From Udeniomyces pyricola (Eukaryota; Basidiomycota; Tremellomycetes; Cystofilobasidiales; Mrakiaceae), in assembly GCA_039545295.1 (NCBI GenBank), contig BCIK01000025.1, positions 252,080 to 316,079 on the forward strand: DNA of 64,000 bases, in the 5' to 3' direction. The notes below the pieces were generated by a model, which ran no database searches, was not told the origin of the DNA, and saw only the letters and a list, made by a program, of their open reading frames with translations. The position numbers and the translations under genes are program-made. Positions 1 through 12,200 of the stretch are shown piece after piece (within the stretch, counting starts at the first letter, position 1; every line of letters starts with the position of its first letter).

Positions 1-8
1 CTCTCCAG

Positions 9-1541
9 ATTCGCACCATTCTCCAAAATGAAAAGAGTAGGATCCCTGCTTCTGTTCCGTCTGGCTTCCTCTTGAGCGAACTCGTGTGTACGAGACCGAG
101 ATACTGTACTGATACCTTCCCTTTCCTCTTACTCCACCTTTCTCGCTATGTAATCTATACGCTCGATACTCGCAGTCCACAATTGCGATGTCATGCTGCG
201 AGAAGACGTCGACGTCGACGAATTCATCGATGTCCTCGTCGGCAACAGGAAATACGTTCCTTGCCTCTACGTATGTTTGCTCTTCCCCATCTTATCTCGT
301 CCATCTTTTCCACATCGTCCATTCGTTCTGAGTCTTAAACTCCGGTATGTTTGTCTATCATTCTTGTCGGTCGTGTTTCGATATAGGTCTACAACAAGAT
401 CGACTCGATTCCGATCGAAGAAGTCGATCGTCTGAGTAGACAGGATATGTCGCTCGCGATCTCGTGCGAGATGGACCTCAAGTAAGTGGGATCGGTCTCC
501 TATTCTGCTGCATTTCTTGTGTTTCTCTTGATGTTGGTTGGCTTCGCTCCTTTTGCTGGAGCTCAATCTGATTCGATATCGATACTCATCTTGCTGATCC
601 GATCTTGCGGTCCCCTTTCTTCCCATCTCTCTTCTCCTCTTTCGCTTGGATCCTCGTACATCTCGGTCTCAGTCTCGACCATCTGCTCGAACGCATATGG
701 GACGTGAGTCACCTCTTGATTCATCTCATCCCCTAATCAGCGTCCTTTCTCACGCTCGGACACACACAAACATGATCTCATGAAGCTGACTGAACTGTTT
801 CTTCTTCGTACCGTTGTTCATCTTTCGGCCGTATCTGTGCATACCTCGTCTATCTGGTTACTTAGGAGCTGGCGCTTGTCAAAGTTTACACGAAAAAGCG
901 GGGTGCTCAACCCGATTTGACCGACCCCATCTGCCTGCGTAAAGGCGCGACTATCGAGGTCGGTCGTCATTCCGTCTTCTACGTCTCTTACCTCATGCAT
1001 TTCCCCGTTTCCTCATAATAGCGTCACTGAACGTTCTCTTCGCACCTTACACCACATCGCCGTATGTGTGTGTGTCTCTTTTCTATTCTATTTTACATCA
1101 TCTCTCCGATTCAATGGGATGTTGTTTCCCCCTCTTTCCTCTTTTTGCTCCCTCCCCCCCCCCTTTCTCTGTTTCTTCTTTCTCTCTCTTTTCTCTTAAA
1201 CAGCACGTCTGTCATGGAATCCACCGATCGATCGCCTCGCATTTCCGGTACGCTCTCGTCTGGGGAAAATCGTCCAAGTTCAACCCCCAACCGCAGAAAG
1301 TCGGCCTGACCCATCTGGTCTCGGATGAGGATGTGTACGTCCCATCGTCCTTCACTGACGGAATTGTCCAGCCATGTTCCTTTCCTTTCCTTGTATTTCT
1401 ATTCTTTGCTTTTTTTTTCTTCTCCTTCTGATGTTGGGATTGAAGCTGTTTACGTGTGTCTGATGGTTTGTTTTCTCTGTGTGTGTTTGGTCATATGGGT
1501 CGCACACGACCTCCTACAGAGTGTCGATCTTTACCAAATAG
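9..1541 (+). CDS. RBG1: DRG1/Rbg1-family GTPase, C-terminal part (5' end outside window)
   Basis: This is the C-terminal half of a developmentally regulated GTP-binding protein (DRG1; Rbg1 in yeast), an Obg-type translation-associated GTPase. Seven exons join in phase: 9-36, 176-270, 387-481, 673-703, 866-958, 1204-1334 and 1520-1541. Landmarks are [20 protein letters not shown], the NKID guanine-specificity motif (exon 3), VYTKKRG, the TGS segment RKGATIE, and [15 protein letters not shown] followed by the C-terminal SDEDVVSIFTK and a TAG stop. These match the order and spacing I recall for DRG1, including the end of the TGS domain. The G1-G3 motifs and the start codon lie upstream of position 1. 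The first exon is only 28 nt if the AG at 7-8 is a true acceptor. The paralogue DRG2 fits less well. Confidence 0.93.
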
Positions 1542-2114
1542 GGCGGTATATCACCTTGTACGAACCTGATGATGTTATGTTGGTCGAAGGATCGAGGAAG
1601 TATGAATGGGAAGGAGGCTAGGGAGGGGGGGGGGAGGTGGAGATAGTATGTTGATATGCTGTCGGGCGTTTCTTGTTTTTCTTTTCTTTTGCTATCTCGC
1701 TCTCTCTTTTCGCGGACTGGGTTCATGATGTTATGAGGTTTTTTATTTTATTTTATTTTCGTTGTTCATCATAGCTTGCCACAGTGGTTGAGTAAGAATG
1801 AGAGATGTCGGCCAATTGTTTGATGACGAAACAAGTTAAATATAACATGTATCCATGAACTAAATGACGGAATATGATGGATGACGCGCTTCGAGCGAGG
1901 GACCAGTCGCGTCCAAGATCGAACGGGGCGAAAGAAATCGGCCACAACATCTACCCCCCTTCAACCAGTAGTCCCTCCAGTCTCATTGCGCCCCTCATCA
2001 TCCCAGCTCATAGACCCGTAACTTCTCCCCTAGCGCTTCCCTCATCCTACTCTACCTAGCATCAATATCCCTCGTTTCTTAGCTGCGACATCACCTAATC
2101 CCCATTCCGCCGTC
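1542..2114. other. Intergenic region between RBG1-like and GATA genes
   Basis: About 570 bases with no supported gene. It would hold the 3' UTR of the GTPase (including TTTTATTTTATTTTATTTT near 1741) and the promoter of the downstream zinc-finger gene. Short frames here carry no recognisable motif. Confidence 0.6.
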
Positions 2115-5100
2115 ATGGCGCCTGTTCCCTCGAAAGCTATCCATGGTGAGCCTTCCTTTCCCCCCATCCCTTCCCCTTTGTAACATTCTCGACGCGTCGG
2201 ACCCTCTCATCCGAGCCGTCAAACTACTCCCATCGACTTGGATCATCCGTATTCCTATCAATCTCAGTGCTCACGTAATCGCCCCTTGAAAATCAACCAT
2301 TGGTGTATATTTACAGTGCATATTCTCTATACGACGACCTACACCTCTGCGTCTACTCATCCTTCCAACTCTTCGACGACATCATCCACTTCCATCCCAC
2401 CCTCTTCATCCTCTTCCTTGTCTCCGAACGGTTCCATCACGACCATCACGACGGGTACCACGTTTGCCCGGTCGGCAAGACCCGTGACCGTCAAGAGCTT
2501 GAGGCAGCTCAAGGGACAAGAGAAGTGGGGCAAGTGCGAGTTGGGAGAGGTCATCAGGGCGGTTTGCGCGAGCAAGTGAGTGTTCGTGAAAGGATTGAGG
2601 AGGAGGAGGATGTACGTGAGGCGGAATTGTGTTAGTGAAGTAGATACAAGAAGGAGTGTATAGAATATATATCGTGGAAAGGAGTGTAGAGGAGGCTTGG
2701 ATTGGACAGGTTTCTTGTTGGGAATGGGTTCGGCCATGACGCGTTCAAGACGGGCGGGACGACTGATTTCATACAAAGCCAAACTAACGCGGCTTTCTCT
2801 GTCTGCTTTCAATTCCCCTTCCGGCCATTTGTCCTTCACCAGCCCTGACTTGCTTCCTACATCCCAGCATGATCACAACATCTTCATCTACAACCCCAAA
2901 CTCACGTCCTCGGAGCACAAACGAACCGGCACGACATCGATCCAGCCGATCGAGGATCAATTGGGATTGATTGCGTGGGCGTTGGATCGAAATGGAGACA
3001 AGACGAAGGAGATGGTCATGGGCTTCTGGAGGCAAGATGAGGTTGAAGAGAAGGAAGAAGGTACGGTCGATGAGGAGAGTGAGGAGGACGAGGAAATCGA
3101 GGAGTGGTTAGAGGTTCGGCTAAGGCTTGTCAAGGTGCGTTTGGAGGGCTTCTCATTGGAGAGAAACTTTCACACCTTCCCTCTTGTTCGCGCTAGAAAC
3201 AAAGCCGAAATGCAGAAACTCATTCGACTTCTTGTACTTGCTGGTTTGGTTCCAGACAAAAGCCGTTTCGTATGAACAGCATCTCGCCACTGTCAGATCG
3301 TACGAATCGGGAATGGTTCCATCCTCGACCACACCCTCAATCATTGCTACACCTGATACTGTCGTAGACACCACTGCCTTGCCCAACCCTGTTCCTTCTC
3401 CCCCGAAACATACAATCCCTCTAGTTTCCAATCTCTTAACCTCCTCTTCAGGTCCAAAGGACTCTGCCCCCGACGATCAGGCATCGTCTTCCACCCGTTC
3501 AGTCTCGCGTCCACTTCGTTCCGCAGCTTCTTCAGCCTCTTCCTCCACCCCGCATCTGTCTCATCATCAGCCTCAGCCATCCGAGTCCAGTCAGCCCGTT
3601 CCTCTTGCTACTACCTCTACGACCACCTCCCCTCCATCTTCCGCCTCCTCTTCTCACCCTGCTCCGATGTACACCGCGCACGACCTTCGCTCTCCCGATC
3701 CCGCTCCCTCCACCTCATCCTCGAATCTCTCTTCCTCTGGGCTCCATCCCTCTCCATCACGTACAGTACCTCTCGGAGCGTATCACACCTACCCTTTTGC
3801 CCCGAGTTCGGACCCATCGCCAGGCGCCACACGAAGACTGAAACCTGGCGTCGAGTCCCAGCTGTTCCATGCGTTGCCGCCATCAGAAATGAAACGCAGA
3901 GGAGGTAGTAGGAAGAAAGTCCCAAGTGCGACTACAGGTGCAGCGTCGACAGCGACCGTAGCCGGATCGATGGCGAAGGAAGGCAAGGGAGGAACAGCGG
4001 TCACAGCTAGAGACAAGACACCGAAATCGGCGGGTCAGGTCTCCACACCGATTACTACAGCGTCGAGCGCTGGAGGTCCCTCTTCCAAAACCAAAGGGAC
4101 CGGGACCGGGACTAAGAAAAAAAAGAAAAAGGATTTGCCTGATGCGGGCGACGACGTTTCGACGACGCCGCTCGCGCCTATCCCCACCGCTGGACCCAGT
4201 GTTCATCTAGCAGACGCAGCGGCAGGAGCGGTTCCTTCGACGCCCTGCACATCCAAAGGATCCTCTCGTCGAGTGAAAACCCGTTCCAACCCTTCTTCTT
4301 CGCGTGTACCACACCCATCTGCTACTGTCGCCAACCCTCCCATATCTTCTACTTCCTCGACATCTGAATCTAAACCTCTTCGGTCTGCTGCCCCTCTCGA
4401 ATTGACCCCGGAATTGCTGCATCTCCTCACAACACTCCACAAGACTGAAGATCTCCCAAAAGATCTCGAGACAGCGCGACTCGTTCGTGCGCTTCTAGAC
4501 GCTGCGGAACATTCCACTGCTGCTACCTCATACGCTTCCTCTACTGCCTCGACGTCGAGTCTTTCGGCAACTTCCTCTGCCGCGGTAGTTGCTGGAGGAG
4601 TCAAAACGAGATCGAGCCTACCAGATTTAATACGGACTGAGTCTGCTCCGGCTCATCTCCAATCAAACCTTCTTCACGATCACCCTACTGCTACGATCCC
4701 AACCGACTCAGCTGCTCCCTCCTCTCATAACCACTCTGATGGCGCATCTTCGCTCCTTACTCAGCCATACGACCCACCGAGATTACGATCAACGACCCGA
4801 GCTGGAGGACTTCACCTCCCTCGTCGAGCTACCACTACAAACGTCGTTTCGACAACTCAGCCTCAACCTCATCAACCCCATGACCGTTCCCTTGCCTTCG
4901 TAACAAACGAGCTCGATCCATGTGTTGCTTCTTCTTCTTCCTCAACTCCATCTGTCGCCTCCTCGCGAGCTCGCCCGGCGCCTTCACAACGAACGACAGC
5001 GGCTCAAAAGGGCAAGTTACGTGCGGCGTCCTCTCCGCCTCTCATGACGCGACGTCTGCGCGGGAGCAGTATCCTCTTTGAAGAAAGCGAGACACCTCAA

Positions 5101-7853
5101 CCACTCGAGGAGGAAGACGACGACGACGATGATGATGACGATGAAGACGAGGATGACGAGGATGACGAAGGCTTGTCCTCCTCCACCACCCGCGTCAGTC
5201 GCAAACGCAAGTACGCCCCGGATCTCGTCGGTGAAAACGGCGAGCTCGAGGGATGCGCCAACTGTGGCAGGAAGCGGTCGATCGCTTGGAGAAAGAAGAA
5301 AGATGGTGGCAAAGTCTGTAATGGTGAGTGAACCGTGTGAATGTCTCGAATAGGCTCTGTTGCCCATTTTCTCTCTCTCTTTTTCTTCTTTTCTTCCCTA
5401 TTTGTTTTGCTTTGGGATTCTCTGCTTACTACGCGCTTCGTTTCTTTCTCTTTCGGCATGCCGTCTCGGATACATACTTGCTTCTCTCGAACCCATCATG
5501 ATCCTCCTTCCCCCACCCCCTTCTTCAATCATCTTTCCTTCCCTTTTCTCTCTTCATACTTACCTCAGCCTGTGGCATCTACTGGAACAAATTCAAGACG
5601 AAACGTCCGGCTTCCCTATGGGGCGATACCGAATCCTCCCCTCGTCGACGCAAACGTCGACCCTTTGGCCGGGCGACGACGGCGACGTCACCCGGTGGGT
5701 CTATCACCTTGCGATCGCCCCTGACCAAGACACTCCGACGACGATCGAGCGCGACGGCCATGACGAGTCCGATCCGGGGCAAGGAGAGTTGGGACGGACT
5801 TGTCGGGTCGGGCGGTGGGTTCGGAGGGTCGTTTGGAGCGAAGCTCGTCGGCGTCGTTAGTCGAGGTGAAGGAGATAGTGATGAGGACGAGGACGAGGGC
5901 AGATCAAAAGACGGAGAAGGAGAACGGGAAGGAGGAGAAGATCAGCAGCCCATCAAGTTGGAAGAGGATGGAGAGAACGGTCAGGACAAGAAATTGGTGA
6001 CGACGCAGATGCCTCCTCGTTCGAACCGAGAGACGAGCACTAGCAGTACCAATAGCCAATCTTATCCTCATCCTCACCGAAAGTACTCTCCTACGACACC
6101 CAATCAGCTTCCCTCACCGTTCCGAGTCGGGTCGGGGTACAACCATCGGTCGACTGATAAGTCAACCACCACTCCTGCGGCCACGACGACGGGTTCGCGT
6201 TCACATGGTTCCCATCGAGCCGGTAGCCATCATCATACCGACGACGGAGTATCTTCTCACACGAGTTCCGACAAGAAGAGTTCCGAGGTTAGGGGTGGCG
6301 GTGGCGGCGGCGGCAAGTACGCTAGTCCAAGGACGGCACTCAAGATGCACCTGAGAGAGGGACGGGAGGTCAAACTAAGACGACTGAATGGGCCCTTGTC
6401 GGATGATGAAGGAGATTCGCCTGCAGCCGAGAGAGGGACAGCCGAAACTCAGGGTGGTGGTGGTAGGAGTGGTCATCCGATGACGAGAGAGGTCGACAAT
6501 CACTTTGGACAGCTAACGTCGATGGGAGGGGGTCCAAGCGACGGTGGTCTTGAACCATTTCACCCGACGACGACGACGACGATGGACGGTGCTGATTCCA
6601 CTGGAGGAGAACCTTGGATGTCGACAGAAGACTTTTCAGCCCTCTTTACCAACCTTCGCGAGCGACCTGAATCGACGGATCCTCCGACATCCCATCTCGA
6701 TCTCGATGACTTCACTGATCCTTTCGATGCCCATTCGGTCGTCTCCTCTCAAGGCCGGAACCTCTCTGATCTCTTAGATGACGCTTTCCCTCAGAGTCGT
6801 CCCCATCATTACTCTACCCATCCTCCTCCTTCGTCTTCTCTTCTTCCTCATCAACGTTCCCCATCGTCCATCTCCCAACACTCTTCCACCTCCACCTCTT
6901 CCTCCCACCCCTTCACGTCTTCATCCTACTATTCGTCCAGTCAATACTCCTCTCCGCTCTCGATGCCGTATGATTTTTCTCATCTCCCTCCTTCGTCCCC
7001 ACCCGTCATTCCAGCCGGTCTCTTTTCGTCACCCGAGTCCTTCTCGGGCGTGTCGCGGACAACGACAGGAGGAGGAGGAGGACCGGGAAGTGACTTGGAT
7101 GGCTTAGTTGAAGGATTAGATTTCCCTAGCCCTATCTTTTCGATTTTGAGCGCTACACCGACAGGTGAAGGCCCACCTCCGCCCCATCATCATCATCCTC
7201 ATCAGCATCAACATCATCTCCATCATACCAATTCTTCTTCTGCTACGACGACGACGAATACGACCATCTCTACCCCCGCTTACATCGATACCGACACCAC
7301 GACTGCAACTACCATTGTCCTCAACGCCAACCTCTCCGACCTTACCACCGCTTCAACCGATGGTCATACCCACAGTAACACCAACAACAACAACAATCAC
7401 AACAGTAGTAGTAGTAGTGACAGCAGTACCACCGGGTCCGATTCCCTCGCTCTTATGGGGAAATTTCTTACTTCACCATCTGGTACGACGTCTCAACAGA
7501 CACTCGAGGCCTTTCGCTCGCTCTTCCCGTATAGTCCGAGTCGACACCCACTCGCCAAGTCACATTGCCCACCGTTGATTGGTGGTCTCAACGGCGGTGG
7601 TGGTGGTGGTGGTGGTGGCGTAAGTGATGGAGGAGGAGGAGGAGTTTATGATGGTCCGCCAACGACGTCGACAGGGATGTCAACACATGGACCTCAAAGT
7701 AAAGGATCCTTGTCGTTGATGGACGATCAAAGAAGAGATGAGGTAGTCGAGGCAGAAGAAGAAGAAGGGGAAGATCAGGATGCTGATCGGACGATCACCG
7801 AGTCGAGTAGAGGTCTAAGCCATGTTGAAGATGACGCTGGGCTTTGGGAGTGA
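2115..7853 (+). CDS. GATA-type zinc-finger protein with a novel-looking N-terminal region
   Basis: A predicted nuclear DNA-binding protein of 1,666 aa. Six exons join in phase: 2115-2145, 2317-2575, 2710-2800, 2868-3134, 3256-5323 and 5569-7853. A GATA finger lies near residue 880, split by the last intron: CANC, a 17-residue loop, then CNACGIYWNKFKTKRP, giving C-x2-C-x17-C-x2-C followed by a basic tail (RRRKRR). The loop reads SIAWRKKKDGGKV where GATA factors usually have TPLWRR or TPQWR-type residues. An acidic D/E run precedes the finger, and both flanks are long Ser/Pro/Thr-rich, probably disordered stretches with poly-Gly and poly-His. The first about 215 residues look folded (for example KSLRQLKGQEKWGKCELGE, IEDQLGLIAWALDR) but I recognise no family. 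The start ATG was chosen because its exon splices in phase. The 76-nt class of the 2801-2867 intron is the least certain junction. It could instead be two genes, but no stop and promoter separates them. Confidence 0.75.
5251..5617 (+). other. GATA zinc-finger coding segment interrupted by an intron
   Basis: The finger's first Cys pair is encoded near 5255-5266 and the third Cys near 5314. The donor GTGAGT at 5324 falls in the codon between the Asn and Ala of CNAC. The acceptor at 5568 resumes with the fourth Cys and GIYWNKFKTK. Splitting of the finger inside CNAC is direct evidence that the two large flanking open frames are one gene. Confidence 0.85.
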
Positions 7854-7937
7854 AGAGATCAAGTCGGAGGGAGGGGGGAGGGAAGGGGGGAAGGGGGATT
7901 GATCGACACTCAAGATGTTAGCAAGTGGAAGAAAGCA

Positions 7938-7950
7938 AAAAAAAAAAAAG

Positions 7951-8004
<54 letters not shown>
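7938..8004. repeat. Long poly-A tract
   Basis: An almost uninterrupted adenine run of about 66 bases with a single G near 7951, just downstream of the GATA gene stop. The uninterrupted part is about 50 A. It could be an A-rich simple repeat, the remnant of an ancient poly-A insertion, or partly a sequencing or assembly artefact. No target-site duplication or retroelement sequence is visible beside it. Confidence 0.9.
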
Positions 8005-8005
<1 letters not shown>

Positions 8006-8157
8006 AATCAAACATAGGACGCGCTATAGATTTTGTTTTCACGATGATTCTTCCCAACTTCTTCTTTGTTTGTTCAATCATACGCTTGTGGGGTCTCGTC
8101 CGGCCCTGCTTGAGCATCAATCCTCCAATCGGGCTGTTTCTTCTTATATATATGTCT

Positions 8158-8182
8158 TTCTCTCTCTCTCTCTCTCTCTCTT
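8158..8182. repeat. CT dinucleotide microsatellite
   Basis: A run of about a dozen CT units in the convergent spacer between the GATA gene and FKS1. Confidence 0.85.
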
Positions 8183-9216
8183 CTTCATCTCTCTCCATCT
8201 TCTATACCTTTCTCCTCAAATTACCCGTCGCGCTTTCGCTTCTACCTTCAATATTCCTTTGTTTCGAAGTTTTCAGTATTATTGTTATGTATTCGTATCG
8301 AATCACAGCTCATTATCTCGCTTTCAGTTGACTCGTAATCGTTCTGGCTATGATACCTCAAATAATTCCATCGACTTACCAAACGACCTGTTCGGACTAC
8401 TTGTAATACAGTTATGATAGCCTAGCTGGCTGAACCCATATATACATATATGTTTATACACAATTCCCTGTTTTCTTCTGTGATACTAGTACTAGCATTG
8501 GTCAATCAGTCTCATCCCCGGCCCCTGCCCACGTATGGCTCGCTGTGTATCTTTAAATTCAGTTTAGTAGCTAGCTAGGTACCTGGCCAGTTGGAGCGGA
8601 AAGAGCATGCAGAACAAGGAGGCAAGGGAAATCAAGAGAAAGAGAGAGCCGAGAGTCGAGAATCGAGCAAGAGAACGAAGCGCACAAAGGCTCAAGAAGA
8701 GAGTGTGGGGATTGGATATGTATGTGTATGAATATCGAGCCGAGACCAAAGAGAAGAGGCAAACAAAAGGGAGAGTCCTTGGAGAGGCAGGAGAGAGAGA
8801 AAGAGAGAAAGAATGGAAAGAAAAGGAGGGAAGCGAGGGTCGGTTTGGTTGCTGCTGTGAATAAGAAGAACAAGAAGCGAAAGGAAATAGGGAGAGAAGA
8901 AAGACGAGACGAGATGCGAAGAAAGGGATGAGAACGGAGGGTTGTATGTGCGTGCAGGTGTGCAAATGAGAATGGCGAGAGAGGCGGTAAAGAAGAGGAG
9001 CAATGCTGCTTATACGTTGTGGCGTCAAAAGACGAAGAAAAGTTTTGGAGAAGAGGCGCAGAAATAGAGATGACAAGAGGCCTCGAAAGGGAAACAGGTG
9101 GAGGGAACTGTGACGAGCCACGTTGCGGGCTCTGCCAAGCGAACGCTACAGAGGAAAGAAGTAAGAAAGAAACCAAATGGAACAAGAAAATGGAAACAGG
9201 GATGATATATGTGTTC

Positions 9217-12200
9217 TTAGATCCAAGTCGTGGCGCTCGCGTCGAAGTGGAAGATGTGGCGGAAAATGAGCGGGAGGGCGACAAGGGCGGCAAAGAAGAG
9301 CATGACAAAGGTGTAGAGGATCGAGTACTTGGCGACAATCTTGCGTCGCTGCGAGCGCTGCTTGAACGAGTAGATGGGTGCCCGAATCTGCTTGGATGGC
9401 GCGAGCCAGACTGTTTGAGAGAGGGAGAAGACAGGTGAGTCTTGGTTGCAGAGCGGATGAGAGGCAAGTGATCCATGACGAAGGGCTTACAGAGCAGGGT
9501 CGAGTGAACTCGATCAAAGTATGGGATACACAGCGGGACCGTCAACAGCAACAGAAGGATGTGGCAGAGCAGGACTAAAGTGATATACGGAGCAAAACGT
9601 CAATCTCTATCAAGCTCAAGGAGCTGATCTTCCAAATAAAACGTGTGACTCCAAAACTCACAGTCGGCCGCAAAGAGACCAAGCTCGACCATCTTGACAA
9701 TAAACTCTCGCGCGGGCTGGGTCATGACGCCGTTTCCGATGCCTCGGTTGTACCAGACTCCAGTCCACCAGGCTCGGTTGGTCTCGTCGTGCTTGAACTC
9801 TCGACTGAATAAAGGAGAAGAGATGCAGAGGGTGGCAGATGAGTAAGTCTAGCTCACTATTGAGTGCCAAGAAATCCGTTCTGATCTAAACCCGAATAAC
9901 TCACGTGAGGAAGAGCGAGATGCAAAGCTTGTAAACCATGCGCTGGATCGAAACACAAGCAAGAATTCCGACGAGAGCATGCGAAGCGTTCCAGGACTCG
10001 AGGAACCACTGTAAAGATGACGAGTAACGGACATCATCAGTATATGAACTCAATCCAACAACGCGCCGTTCACCCTTCACCGACCCAGAAGGGAAAACCA
10101 CTCACGAGGAGCTCAAAGAAGGCGAGCATGCCAATGACGGAGAGTCCATGGGCAATACCGGCTTGGACAGCACCAAACTTGGCGCAGCAGTTGTTGAGCA
10201 TCGGACCGAGGAAGAGCGAAACGAGGAACAACACGAGAAGAATCGCCATGTTGAACACGATCGGACCCAGCGAGATAACAGCCAGTCGGAGGAGACCTGA
10301 GACTTGCTTCTGACCCGAGACAGTGAACCTGAGACAGGATAAGTGCACATGAGACGGTGTAAGCGGTCGGCCTTGGCAATTCTCGATAAAGCAGAGGGAC
10401 ATTTCACTCACGACTTGACAAAGAGGTACGGCAGCGTGAACAGGATAGCCTGGCAGATCGGGGCAATGACCTCGGACGTGAGAACCGTTCGCCAGCCAGC
10501 TCGAGGAACGTCGCTGGCAAGCTTCTCGGACGGGTGACCGAGGCGCTTCCTCTTGTAACCGGTGATACGCGTTCGCGAGAGTCGGCAGTAGCCAACCCAC
10601 GAGTTGGCGTGCGTTCTCGAGTTGCCCCGAGACATCCAACGCAGGAACTCTCGGTAATCGATGATGAAGTCGGACATGGAGAACTATACCCGAGGGATGG
10701 CACAAGGGCAAAGCGACTGTCAGGCTCCAAGCAAGACCAAAGACAAGAGCACAAAGGGAAACGTTGTCCCACTCACCTGGTGCGGGTTGAAGAAGAACGG
10801 CGAAATGCAGAGAGCGAGCGTCGTGACCCAGAAGTAAATGAACCAGTTCATCCAGAACGACGTCGAGACAAACGTCATCATGAGAGCAAGACGCATGCCG
10901 AGGTAGATGGACGGGCCGGCGAAACGCGAGTAAAGGATTGAGAAGTTGATTCGGGTCGTGGCAAATCCTCGGCCGGTGGCAATGTATCGAGCTCCACCGA
11001 ATGTCAAGTTGGACAAAATCGAATGCGTGTAGATCTGGGTCGAGAAGACCTCAAAGACGGGTGAAAGCGACATGAAGTGCTTGCCAAGTCGGATGAGGGC
11101 CCGGCCAGTACCTCTTTCGGTGAGCTCTGTTGCACGTCAAAGCACAAAAGGAATAAAAGAACATTGTTAGGATACTTTCTGACAACGCCGCAGAAGGAAG
11201 GATCAGACATGTAAATACGCACCTTGGAGGAACAGCGGCAAGAACGCAATCAGGAAAACGAGGAAGATCGAGATGATGCATCGTCGAATCCAGTCAAAGA
11301 CAGGGGCAAGACCTGTGCAGCCCTGCTGTCCTGGAAGGAGATCGCCATACTTGTTGTATTTGCAGATGGTGAGCATCGAGTTGAGTGATCCAAGGTAGAC
11401 GACTGCAAGCAGACAACAGGATACAGGTACAAAACGATCCTGTCAGCGAGAATGCCCAACAGCAGCGAGCGAGATACCGAACAAGCCAAAAAGGCCAAAG
11501 GACCAAGGAATCAATAGGGTGACGAACGGGTGAGCATGAAGATCTGAACGGAGACGATGACGAGGATGTTGTTGATGTGGAAACCCGGGTGACCGTAATA
11601 GAACGTGAGGAATCGATCCATCGGGAGCTGAGTACCAAGGTAGTAGTACTCTCGCGACAGCATCTGCTCTCCCATACCGGTACCGATCTTGGTCTGGAAA
11701 TTGAGGATGGTGCCGAAACCGAGATCTCGCCCCTTACCACACTGTGAATACGAAGCACATGAGGAGTGACAGTCGGCGTCAGGTTTTGAAAGCTTCTCGC
11801 TGCTGAGATAATCACCCAGCCATCACGAAGACAACAAAGATGGTGAAACTATTTCTCATACCTGGTAGTACTCCGAGTGCTTGATCCTGCCGCCTCGGCC
11901 AAACGCGTTCATACCGGCGTAGATATCCTCGTTCAAGTGGAGTCCTTTCTGGGCCTTGGAGACTCCACCGCGCGTGTTCATGAAGATGGCGTTGAGGAAA
12001 TCAGGGTGACCGTAGTGGAGCTTGCCGCCAATCCACGAGAGCGCTCGTGCCGAAAGAGTTCCAAACGTCTGTTCCTTTCCGGCAGCAATGTCACCAAGGA
12101 CTCCAATGTCTTTTTGAAAGGGAAAGCCGTACACCACACATGGAAGGGTCAGTTCAAATACACTTGGCAGACCCGATGACGGGTGACTAAAGAGATTGCA

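Larger units (their letters stand above)
7854..9216. other. Convergent intergenic region, repeat-rich
   Basis: The 3' ends of the GATA gene and FKS1 face each other across about 1.36 kb. The region holds a very long A tract (7938-8004), a CT dinucleotide run (about 8158-8182), TA/CA steps near 8440-8455, and a purine-rich block on the plus strand (8620-8930) whose complement gives spurious Ser/Leu-rich frames. No gene is supported. Confidence 0.65.

Noticed and set aside
8564..9551. Long Ser/Leu-rich minus-strand open frame beyond the FKS1 stop codon (up to 326 codons)
   Set aside because: Its composition follows the purine-rich plus strand, it overlaps the last FKS1 exons in another frame, and it has no domain or splice support.
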